The notes under the pieces: model-generated
Told to the model about the DNA's origin: nothing
Databases searched by the model: none
The model's input: only the letters and a program-made list of their open reading frames with translations
DNA from: MED-G16 sp964467915
Lineage (GTDB): Bacteria; Bacteroidota; Bacteroidia; Cytophagales; MED-G16
Assembly: GCA_964467915.1 (NCBI GenBank)
Contig: CAYXSW010000005.1
Location: 1 to 64,000 of the forward strand
Length of the DNA stretch: 64,000 nt
Direction of reading: 5' to 3'
Part shown: piece after piece, positions 44,653 to 54,700 of the stretch
Numbering within the stretch: the stretch's first letter is position 1
How the letters are laid out: every line of letters begins with the position of its first letter
Made by a program: the position numbers and the translations under genes

Positions 44653-45768
44653 ATGACAAAAAAAACTAACAGGAGAAAATTTATAGAAAAATCCCTGGCA
44701 TCAATTGCAGGTGTTTCGACTGTTTCTTCATGTGTTAATGCTTCAGAAGAAAAAGTAAAAGAATCTATAAATGTAAATTTTAATAAAAGCTATAAATGGA
44801 AGATGGTTACAACATGGTCCCCAAATATGCCAGTGCTAGGAGAGGGGTGTAACATGTTCTCTGAATGGGTCAAAAAAATGTCTGGTGGCAGGCTTGATAT
44901 AAAAGTTTACGGTGGGGGTGAGTTAATTCCTAGTCTTGAGTCATTTGATGCTGTTAGCAATGGTGCTATAGAGATGGGAAGTGGAGCTGCATACTACTGG
45001 GCAGGGAAAATACCATCAGGACAGTTTTTTTCATCTGTGCCATTTGGAATGAATTCTAAGCAGATGAATTCGTGGATTATTTCCGGAGGTGGTTATAAGC
45101 TTTATAGAGAGATATATGAACCGTTTAACCTTATCCCTTTTGTTGGAGGAAATACAAGTATGCAGATGGGTGGATGGTTTAATAAAGAAATTAATTCATT
45201 CGGTGATCTTAAAGGATTAAAGATGAGAATTCCTGGTTTTGGTGGTAAGGTATTATCTAAAGCTGGAGGTACTGCCGTCACAGTTGCTGGAGGAGAAATT
45301 TATACTAACCTTGAGAGAGGAGTTATTGATGCAACAGAGTGGATTGGTCCTTATCATGATTATCTGATGGGATTTTATCAAGTGGCACAGTATTATTATT
45401 ACCCAGGATGGCATGAGCCAGGTGGAGTTCTAGAGATGATAGTTAATAAAGATAAATTTTCTGAGCTTCCTTCTGACCTTCAAGAGATTATAAAAAAAGG
45501 GATAGAATCTCTAAATATTTGGATGCAGTGTGAGTTTGATTCAAAGAATAGTGAGTACCTAAATAAATTGCTAAAAGAGGAAGATGTTCAACTAAGAAAA
45601 TTTCCTAAGGATGTATTGGATACATTTAAATTAAAATCAAAAGAAGTAGTTGATGAGATGGTAGAGTCTGATCCTAAGAGCAAAAAAATTTTTGAAGCAT
45701 ACGAAAAATTCAGAGTTTCATTTGAAGATTGGTCTAAAGTAAGTGATAAAATTTATTACGAATTATAG
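44653..45768 (+). CDS. TRAP transporter solute-binding protein, TakP-like (DctP family)
   Basis: A 371-residue extracytoplasmic binding protein. The N-terminus has a twin-arginine motif (NRRKFIEKS) followed by a hydrophobic stretch and VSSC, so it is probably a Tat-exported lipoprotein with Cys27. The mature protein closely follows TakP, the 2-oxoacid binder of Rhodobacter: AAYYWAGKIPSGQFFSSVPFG, GGNTSMQMGGWFNKEI, GLKMRIPGFGGKVL, DATEWIGPYHD and YYYYPGWHEPGG. A 2-oxo acid is the likeliest ligand, but this is by similarity. The permease genes lie convergently downstream, overlapping by 13 bp. Confidence 0.88.
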   Translation: MTKKTNRRKFIEKSLASIAGVSTVSSCVNASEEKVKESINVNFNKSYKWKMVTTWSPNMPVLGEGCNMFSEWVKKMSGGRLDIKVYGGGELIPSLESFDAVSNGAIEMGSGAAYYWAGKIPSGQFFSSVPFGMNSKQMNSWIISGGGYKLYREIYEPFNLIPFVGGNTSMQMGGWFNKEINSFGDLKGLKMRIPGFGGKVLSKAGGTAVTVAGGEIYTNLERGVIDATEWIGPYHDYLMGFYQVAQYYYYPGWHEPGGVLEMIVNKDKFSELPSDLQEIIKKGIESLNIWMQCEFDSKNSEYLNKLLKEEDVQLRKFPKDVLDTFKLKSKEVVDEMVESDPKSKKIFEAYEKFRVSFEDWSKVSDKIYYEL

Positions 45769-47081
45769 TTCTCTAATAAGTCTGGTATTATATAAACATA
45801 TTCCGGATTAAAGAATAAGAATATTAAAAAAAGAACTTGAATAATTACAAATGGCACAACACCTTTATAGATATCTGAAGTATTAATTTCTTTTGGAGAA
45901 ACACTTTTAAGGTAGAATAAAGAGAACCCAAAAGGTGGTGTCAAGAATGACGTCTGGAGATTTATTGCGAGCATGATGCCCACCCATATTAAGTCAATAT
46001 CTAACGCTATTAAAATAGGTGCAATGACTGGTACTATTATAAATATTATCTCAATAAAGTCTATAAAAAAACCAGCAATGAACACTGTAATTAGCACATA
46101 AATTAAAAATATTTCTGGACTTAGGCTAGATGAGGTTATTAAGTCAACGAGTACTTTATCTCCCTCAAGACCTCTGAATACTAAAGAGAATGAAGTTGCG
46201 CCTAATAGTATCATAAATACTATAGAGGTTAGTTTGGTTGTCTCTGCAGAAATTTCTTTTAATTTTTTAAGATTTATACTTCCCTGAATATAACTTAATG
46301 TCAGCGCTCCCAATGCCCCGATTCCAGCCGCTTCAGTGGGAGAAGCAATACCCATAAATATTGATCCTAAAACAGCAAAAATCAAAATAAATGGAAGAAA
46401 GAATGCGTTTATTATGTCTAATGTACTAGTCTTTCTTCTAAATTCTTCCACCACTTTTTGTGGCATTGCTGGTGCCATCGAAGGCTTTATAAATGATACT
46501 ATAACAACATAAATAAGGTAAAGTAATACCAGAGTTATTCCTGGTAAAAGTGCAGAGGTAAACAGATTTCCTACAGAGATATTAAGAACACTTCCGAGTA
46601 ATACTAGTACTACCGAGGGAGGAATTATCTGTCCAAGAGTACCAGAAGATGCAATAACTCCTGTGGCTAGTTTTGGATCATAACCCCTTCTTAGCATAGT
46701 TGGTAAACTAATAAGTCCCATTGTTACAACAGTTGCTCCCACTATTCCAGTTGATGCTGCAAGCATTCCACCTACTATAATTACTGAATAGGCTAACCCA
46801 CCTTTTATTTTACCAAATAGAATGGCCATAGTCTCCAGTAATTTTTCAGCTATTCCGGATTTCTCAAGTGTGAGTCCCATAAATACAAATAAGGGAACAG
46901 CAAGTAGAACAAAGTTGTTCATTATACCATAAATTCTTAGAGAAACAAGGTAGAAGAAGTCCACATCAAAAAATATCAGTCCAGCAAGAACGGAAATACC
47001 TCCAAGAGTGAGAGCTACTGGATACCCAAAAAGTATCAAGATAAATACTATCAAGAATAAGATTATAGGCACGCTATCCAT
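45756..47081 (-). CDS. dctM: TRAP transporter large permease (DctM)
   Basis: A 441-residue, about 12-TM DctM-type permease, the ion-coupled translocation subunit. It has FVFMGLTLEKSGIAEKLLETM, GATVVTMGLISLPTMLRRGYDPKLATGVIASSGTLGQIIPPSVVLVLLG (cut), and GIASPTEAAGIGALGAL, and near the end FLTPPFGFSLFYLKSV. All are standard for the family, and the length is normal. It overlaps dctQ by 8 bp on the same strand. Its 3' end overlaps the TakP-like gene. Confidence 0.95.
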   Translation of the reverse strand: MDSVPIILFLIVFILILFGYPVALTLGGISVLAGLIFFDVDFFYLVSLRIYGIMNNFVLLAVPLFVFMGLTLEKSGIAEKLLETMAILFGKIKGGLAYSVIIVGGMLAASTGIVGATVVTMGLISLPTMLRRGYDPKLATGVIASSGTLGQIIPPSVVLVLLGSVLNISVGNLFTSALLPGITLVLLYLIYVVIVSFIKPSMAPAMPQKVVEEFRRKTSTLDIINAFFLPFILIFAVLGSIFMGIASPTEAAGIGALGALTLSYIQGSINLKKLKEISAETTKLTSIVFMILLGATSFSLVFRGLEGDKVLVDLITSSSLSPEIFLIYVLITVFIAGFFIDFIEIIFIIVPVIAPILIALDIDLIWVGIMLAINLQTSFLTPPFGFSLFYLKSVSPKEINTSDIYKGVVPFVIIQVLFLIFLFFNPEYVYIIPDLLENYNS

Positions 47082-47556
47082 CCGATATATTTTTTAAATT
47101 TTTAAATACATTTAATATCCCTTGTATAGCTAGCAATAGAAATGAAATTGGTATCATAGATTTAATTAAGAATCTAAATGGCAATCCTCCTGGATCTGGA
47201 CTAGACTCTAGAATTTTAAATGAGTCTTCTACAAAAGGAATGGAAGTGTAGAATATGATTATACTAAAAGGCAATAAGAAAATAATGTTTCCAATAAGGT
47301 TAATTATATTCTTTCCTTTATCTGAAAATTTATTATAGAATACATCAACCCTCACGTGCTCATCTCTTTGCAGTGTCAGGGAAGATCCTATCAGAAAAAT
47401 TACAGCAAACATGTGCCACTCTAATTCATATAATGAAGCGCTTGAAAAATTAAAAACATATCTTAAGAATACATCAAGTGAAATTAAAATCACCAACATA
47501 AATGATAGCCAAGAGCAAGCATCACCAATTTTTTTAATTATTTTCTCTAGAAACAT
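47074..47556 (-). CDS. dctQ: TRAP transporter small permease (DctQ)
   Basis: A 160-residue four-TM protein. It has VFLRYVFNFSSASLYELEWHMFAVIFLIGSSLTLQRDEHVRVDVFY (cut): the R-Y-x-F-x-x-x-x-x-x-x-E-L and DEHVRVD features are typical of DctQ subunits of the TakQ type. It assembles with DctM. It is the first gene of the dctQ-dctM pair, transcribed away from rlmN (69 bp divergent gap). Confidence 0.88.
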   Translation of the reverse strand: MFLEKIIKKIGDACSWLSFMLVILISLDVFLRYVFNFSSASLYELEWHMFAVIFLIGSSLTLQRDEHVRVDVFYNKFSDKGKNIINLIGNIIFLLPFSIIIFYTSIPFVEDSFKILESSPDPGGLPFRFLIKSMIPISFLLLAIQGILNVFKNLKNISDG

Positions 47557-47596
47557 ATTTAATGAAAATAGATATTTTTTAAATATATGCTTTTAA

Positions 47597-47604
47597 TATC
47601 TTTG
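47597..47604 (+). promoter_or_regulatory. -7 box TATCTTTG of rlmN
   Basis: TATCTTTG matches TAnnTTTG exactly, 21 bp upstream of the TTG start of rlmN. At the optimal -33 position there is TTT. Confidence 0.45.
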
Positions 47605-47625
47605 CTGGTATAAAAATAAAAAAAA

Positions 47626-48657
47626 TTGAAAAGAGACATAAGGGAATTACCTTTAGAGGAGATTGGGAAATTCTGTACAGAGAATGGTATGAGAACATAT
47701 GTCTCTAATCAAGTTTATTCCTGGATTTGGAATAACGCGTGCTCTTCCTTTAGTGATATGTCTAATCTATCAAAGAAGAATAGGGAGGTCTTTAGTGAAC
47801 ATTTTTCAATTAATAAAATAACTGAAGATCATCAGGAAAAAAGTAATGATGGAACTATTAAAATAAAGTTTAAGCTTTTTGATGGAAACTTTGTAGAGGG
47901 TGTCTTGATCCCTCAAGAAAAGAGAATGACTGCATGTATTTCTTCTCAGGTAGGGTGTTCGCTTAGCTGTAAATTTTGTGCTACTGGGACAATAGGTAGG
48001 ATAAGGAATCTAACTGCTGGAGAGATTTATGATCAGGTAGTAGCTATTGCTGATAAATCAAAAGAATTTTATAATTTACCATTAACAAATATTGTGTATA
48101 TGGGCATGGGTGAGCCTCTTCTAAACTATAAAAATGTCATAAGGTCTATACACTTCATTACATCAGAAGAGGGTCTTCAAATGTCATACAAGAGAGTTAC
48201 TTTATCTACTTCTGGAATATCTAAGATGATTAGAAGACTAGCCGATGATAAAGTAAAAGTTAATCTTGCATTATCTCTCCATGCTGCTTCAGAGGAGATA
48301 AGAAATGAGATAATGCCTATAGGAGATTCAAATTCATTGGAGGACCTTAGAGATTCACTTAAATATTATTTTTCTAAAACAAAAAATAAAATTACCTATG
48401 AGTATGTCTTACTTAAAGATGTAAACGATAGCATAAGAGAGGCTGAGAAACTATATGAGTTCACTAAGCACATCCCTTCAAAGGTTAATCTTATTGAATA
48501 TAACCCTGTTGAAGGTCTGGGCTTTAAGAAATCTTCCCAGGAAAACACTGATGCTTTTGTTAATTTTTTAGATAATAAGGGGATAAATGTAGGGGTCAGA
48601 AGGAGTAGAGGAAAAGATATTAATGCGGCTTGTGGACAATTAGCTAATAAAAAATAA
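47626..48657 (+). CDS. rlmN: 23S rRNA (A2503)/tRNA (A37) C2-methyltransferase RlmN
   Basis: A 343-residue radical-SAM enzyme that methylates A2503 of 23S rRNA. The 4Fe-4S cluster cysteines are Cys111, Cys115 and Cys118 in GCSLSCKFCATG. MGMGEPLLN follows, and the methyl-carrying C-terminal cysteine is Cys336 in NAACGQLANK. The start is TTG at 47626 (MKRDIRELPLEEI), which aligns with the family N-terminus; the next Met lies 20 residues in, after conserved sequence. Confidence 0.95.
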   Translation: MKRDIRELPLEEIGKFCTENGMRTYVSNQVYSWIWNNACSSFSDMSNLSKKNREVFSEHFSINKITEDHQEKSNDGTIKIKFKLFDGNFVEGVLIPQEKRMTACISSQVGCSLSCKFCATGTIGRIRNLTAGEIYDQVVAIADKSKEFYNLPLTNIVYMGMGEPLLNYKNVIRSIHFITSEEGLQMSYKRVTLSTSGISKMIRRLADDKVKVNLALSLHAASEEIRNEIMPIGDSNSLEDLRDSLKYYFSKTKNKITYEYVLLKDVNDSIREAEKLYEFTKHIPSKVNLIEYNPVEGLGFKKSSQENTDAFVNFLDNKGINVGVRRSRGKDINAACGQLANKK

Positions 48658-48720
48658 AATTTCCAAATTTCCATTACGTTATTAAAGTGCAATTTTATGC
48701 TTTTGCCTGCACTAAATTTT

Positions 48721-48728
48721 TATATTTG
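48721..48728 (+). promoter_or_regulatory. -7 box TATATTTG of the giant adhesin gene
   Basis: TATATTTG matches TAnnTTTG exactly, 19 bp before the ATG at 48748. A TTG lies at 48703-48705, giving a 15-bp spacer, slightly below the usual 17-23. Confidence 0.5.
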
Positions 48729-48747
48729 TAGATTGTATATATACGAA

Positions 48748-51700
48748 ATGAAAAAATTTTTATCATTTTTTATTCTGTGCTTTTTTATAAATCTGGCTAA
48801 TGTATTAGCACAATCAGAACCTATTGCGCATCTAAGTGTTGATCAGTTATCTATAGAGGAGAATGGTGGCGTCTCAAAACTTACAATTTCCCTTAAAGAT
48901 GCCTCAGGAAATAGTATGAATGCATCATCAAGTATAGATGTAGCTATTTCCATATCTGGATCTGCAACTCTTGGATCAGATTACAGCATCACAAATCTCA
49001 CAAATGCAGATAATAAGATAATTACAATAAGCAGTGGTTCCTCATCTGCTTTCTTAACATTCACTTCAATTAATGATAATGATGTTGAGAGTGAAGAAAA
49101 AATAAAAGCTGAAATTGCTAGTGTAAGCTCTGGATCAATTCATTCTGTAAATAACGATAGGACAGTAAGCATATTAGATGATGACCTTTTAATATCTATG
49201 AAATTACATGCTGGAGATACGTTTCTTCTGGAAGAAGGATCTCCAAAAAGTGTTGTAAGAGTTGAAATAAATCAACCTGTTGCCCAAGATATAGAAGTTC
49301 AAGTGGGGATGACAGGGGGAGATGCTGTTAATGCAGATGTTAATTTTACGGGAATTGTACAGATAAATGACGGGGATACTTTTAATGATTTTGAGATATA
49401 TGCTATCGATGATAGTGATTATGAGGACACAGAGTCTTTTTATATAAAATTAACTAATGTTAAGTCAGGACCAGGAAGAATAGTGAATGACTCTATTGCG
49501 TTCTCTGTTATAGATAATGACCCGCCTAAGGTCTCTTTCTCACTAGATAAAGATTCAATTGATGAGGATGGTGGCGTTGCTAAACTTACTATAACTCTTA
49601 GTAGAGTTTATGATAAGGACTCTAAGATAGTTTTAAATTATGAAGGATTAGACCCTTCTGTTAACACTAGCCTTGTTGCTGGAAAAGGAGTTGATTTTAA
49701 TGCAGATCACACAACTAGTTCTGTTGATGAAGAAATAATTATTTTAGCTGGAAGTACAACCGCTGAAGTTACATTAAGTGCAATAGATGATAATATTCAA
49801 GATCCTAACGAGAGTATAGTTATTACTTTAAATAACACTTTTTCTGATACCCCGCCATCCGAAAATATTTTCTATGAAATTGGTAAGAAGGCAATTATTA
49901 AAATTATTGATGATGAAAACCCTCCTGTCGCAGTAAATGATTCTTATTCTGGAGCTGACTGTGTAGATGAGGGAGGTGAATTAATAATTAGTGATGCTGC
50001 CAAGGGTTTGTTAGCAAATGACTCTGATAAAGAGGGACCAATTGTTAGTATTGTGCAGCAGTCATTTCCACTAAATGGATTTATCTCTTGTCCAACTACG
50101 GGTTTGCCCGGCATATGTGATGACGGAACTTTTAGCTATAAGCACAATGGTAATGAGACACCTAGTGGTAATGATAGCTTTTCTTATAAGATAACTGACA
50201 ATGATGGGTTTTTTGCAACAGGTCAGGTGTCAATTTGTGTTAACCCAGTTAATGATTGTCCAGTCGTAGACGGTGAAGCTCTCAAAGTAAACGAAGGAGA
50301 AGTTTACACAAGAGACCTTACAGCTGGGGTCTTAGATCCTGAGTACACTTTGGGAATTGATTTAGTTCTTAACTTTGAACTTATCACACCACCATCTGTC
50401 GGATCAATAACTATATCCACTGCAGGAGTTGTCGAATATACCGCTCCACCTTTTGTAACTGGATCTGATCCTTTAAATACTAGTTTTAAATACAAAGTAA
50501 CTGATGGAGGGGGTTGTGTTATTGAGGATGTGATTATGATTCAGATTAATAATTCTGTCCCTTTGGCTGTACCTGATACATTTGTAGTTGGTGTTGGTGG
50601 GACAATAAATATAATTGCACCCGGGATACTTTCTAATGACCCTGTACCATCAGGAGCTACAGCTCAGTCAGGCTTAGTAACTACTCCAAATCTTGCAATT
50701 ACTAGCGGAGTTAATGCATTTAACTTAAATGCTGATGGTAGCTTCACATATACTCATAATGGTAGCTCATCTCCAAAAACTGATGAATTTGAATACAGAT
50801 TAACAATTATATATAGTCCAGGAGTTTTTGATGTTTCCGATGGTAAGGTGGTTATTAAAGTTAATGACTGTCCTACTACTGTTACAGATACTTATGTTGT
50901 TGATGAGGGAGGTGTCTTAGTGGTAGACTCAATTAATGGTCTCTTAATCAATGACAGTGATATTAATGGTGATGTGATATACGCTTATAAGGACTCAGAT
51001 CCTAAGGTCCTGGAAGACCATACGGACAGTAAAAAAAGTATCGTTACAGTTAATGAGAATGGCTCGTTTACATATACTCATGGAGGAGGTGAGGCATCGC
51101 TAGACTATTTCTTGTACTATGCCAATGACGGAGTCTGCGACAGTCCTCCTGACACAGTTAAAATTATTGTAAATCCTGTAAATGATTGTCCTGTTACACT
51201 AATGAATGGGTATAATAGCTTGAGTTTATTGGACGGAGCCCCAATCAAAGATTATATAGAGGCACTATCTGATTTAGATGGGAACCCAATCTCTATCGAC
51301 AGTGTAAATGTAGATTCAGGAGGAGACACATTAACAGTCTATGCTTCAGATGGTACAACCTGGATATTAGATATGGATGAGGGTGGAACAATTACTAGAG
51401 ATTCTGCGGGAGGAGCACTTACAGGGGATTTTGATCTTGATGGGGATTATATTTTTATGAGGGAGTTACTACCTGGGTCGCCTAACTGGCTTCTAGATGT
51501 GGATGGGAAGCCAATTTATCCTTTCCCACCTCAGGCAAAAAGTTATACAGTTAATCCTGACGGTTCATTTACCTATGAACATAATGGCACAGGAGCTATT
51601 AGAGATGTAATATATGTTGAGGTATGTGATGTGCCCACGGTGGGTCTCTCTTGTTGTTCTGTAGACTCCATAACGTTATTTTTTGGCCCTGATAATGCCT

Positions 51701-54700
51701 GTGCAGAAGGTCTTACTGACTATTTTACAGTTAATGAGGGTGGGACCTTGATAGCAGACGGTGCAAACATGGGTTACAACGATTACATGTTAAATAAGGG
51801 TAAGAAAGCAAAATATACTGGAGTACTCTTTAATGATGTTGACGAGGAGGGAGATACTCTAAATGTCGCACTTGTAGACCGACCATTATTTGGAACCATT
51901 GTCGGAGACACAATTAATCCTGACGGATCGTTTATCTACGTGCACGATGGTGGAGAACAAACAGCAGACATGTTCACTTATATAATGGGAGATATGGAAA
52001 GGCAATGTTCTACTGTTAAGGTCTATATAAATATAGTATCTGTAAATGAGTGTCCTACTGCTAATGATACGATATATACGGTTGCTGAGGGAGGCACGTT
52101 AACGATCTCAGGTTTACCTGGTGGTGGTGCTGGCACCTTCAGAAATTTTCCTGCGATAATGGGTAATGATTTTGACTTTGACATAGGCTCCAGACCTCAG
52201 ATAACTGATAGTCTAATTGCATTCTACTCCATGTCTGAATTTTATGATTCACTTCCAGGTCCAAATTTAGTTCTTGATTATGACACAATACCTACAATTA
52301 TTGTGCGTAAGAAGGCTGATGATCAGAGTAGTAATAACTTTGATGGTTTTATGATGGGTGGAGTTCCTGATACAGTATCTCTCCCTAACCCACCAGGTTG
52401 TGGGGCTTTGACTGGTGGTAAATGTGGTTCTCAGCCATATTTTATAAACTTTCCTAAGTCACCAAAAGTAGTTCCTGACAGGTTCCAGCCGCCACATGAC
52501 AGAAATGCTTTTGAGTTTGATGGTGATTCCTCTTATGTTGAGGTAATAGATCAAATTCTAGCATTAAATAGGTCTAGATATACTATTTCGGGGTGGTTCA
52601 GATCATTTAATGACCCAACAGATTCCCCGACCATATTAAACTTTACCGTTGGTGGTAAGGAAAAAGGATTAAGTATTGGGATTAAGGACGAAAAATTATC
52701 TCTTGGAATTGGTAATGGCACAGGTTACACAGTAAAGGCATCAGGTACGATAGGAAGCACTAAATTAACAGGGATATGGAACCATTTTGTATTTATTAAA
52801 AATGGAGATAATTACAAGATGTACCTAAATAAGAATGAAATATATTCTGAAACCTTAATCAATACATCCTTATCAGGAGTCTCTGCACAATTACTCATTG
52901 GTAGGGACGTCACAGGAAATTTATTTCATGGCAGGATGGATGAACTATATATTATCGGAGACACAGTCTCTCAGGAGCAGATATTAAGTCTTTACTATGG
53001 TGTGTCCACTTCTCTTACTAACAAGCCAGATGATGGAGAATTAACAAGCTTTGGTTCGGATGGTTCATTTACTTATGTTCATGATGGAAGAGGTGATGAC
53101 TTTGAAGATAACTTTATATATGAACTTTCAGACGGGGAGTGTACTGATCTTGGTAAAGTAACAATAGTTATTACACCTGTGAACGACTGTCCGATTGGTG
53201 TAAATGATACACTTAGAGTTGATGAGGGAGGTACTGTGACACTAGACGCCCCAGGAGTTTTAATTAATGACACTGATGAGGAAAAAGATACATTGACTGC
53301 TGAAAAAGTTGTTGACCCTCTTCATGGAATTGCTACATTGGGTTCTGATGGGAAGATAGAATATATTCATGACGACTCTGAGACTCTGATCGACTCACTA
53401 AAATATGTTGTCAAAGATGGCTCCGCAACTTGTGCTGATACCACTACTGTCTATATAATAATTAACCCAGTTCCTGACTGTCCAATTCCTGCAGATGACA
53501 TCTACTATGTCACCGAGGGAGATACATTGACAGTGGATATTTGTGAAACCAAAAAATTAAATATTGGATCAAATAATGAAAATTGGGCTGCTGGTGAACC
53601 TAATAGTTCTGGTGATGAAAATATTGGTGAGATGTATGCAAGTGGAAAATGGAATGATGAGAAAGAGACAACTTCAAATAAAAGATATCTACTTGAAGTT
53701 GATAAGTTGATTTCTTCAAAATCTGGGTATGCATTTTTAGGTCAGTATGACGGTCACTCTTACTTTAGCTCAAACCTTTCCTTCTTGTGGTATGACGCAA
53801 AAGCACATGCTGAAGCTAACGGTGGTTACCTTGCAATGTTAAAAACCACACTAGAAAATGATGCCGTTGCCACCATGGTAACTTCTGGCACATTCCATTT
53901 TGGACTCTATCAAGACGCATCAGACAAATATTTTAAAGAGCCAAAAGGTGGTTGGAAATGGGTGGATGGAACTTATCTATATGACGAAGGTGAAGAGAGA
54001 ACTCTTTGTGGAGTCCTAGTTAATGATAATGATGGAGGTGGAGACACACTCTACGTTACAGATTATAAATTAGGTCTAATGGATAATGGGGTCTTAATAA
54101 ATGATGAAATAAAATTTGATGGAAAATTTACCTATATCCATGACGGAAGTCAGTTAGGAGACACAATAGAATACCGAATAGAGAGTGAGCTCTGTGAAAG
54201 CGATGACTTTGCCAGAATCATCATTATGCCAATTAATGTTAACGATTGCCCTGTGGCAGTTCGTGATACTTTTTATATTGAAGAGGGAGGTACGTTAGAT
54301 ACAGTCGGAATCTTATTGAATGATATTGACCCGGACCCAGACTCAGTAGATGCACTAAGGGCTGAAAAAGTTTCTTCTAGTGATACTAACCACGAAGATA
54401 CCCTTAAAATTTTACCTAATGGGAGATTCTATTATGTCCATGATGGATCTGAATCATCTATTGACAGTGTGCAGTATAAGGTTATCGATCTTTCTGGTTG
54501 TGAGAGTATTGGAACGGTGGTCATAATTATTAGTAGAGTTAATGACTTGCCAGTTGGAGTAGATGATAATTATTCTGTTTTTGAAGGAGAAACACTAGTA
54601 GTTCCTTTTAATCTAGGACTTTTATCCAATGACTCTGATCCAGATCATGCCCTTGATCAGTTAAGAGTTTTAGGCTTAACAAGCGTACCTGGATTAACAT

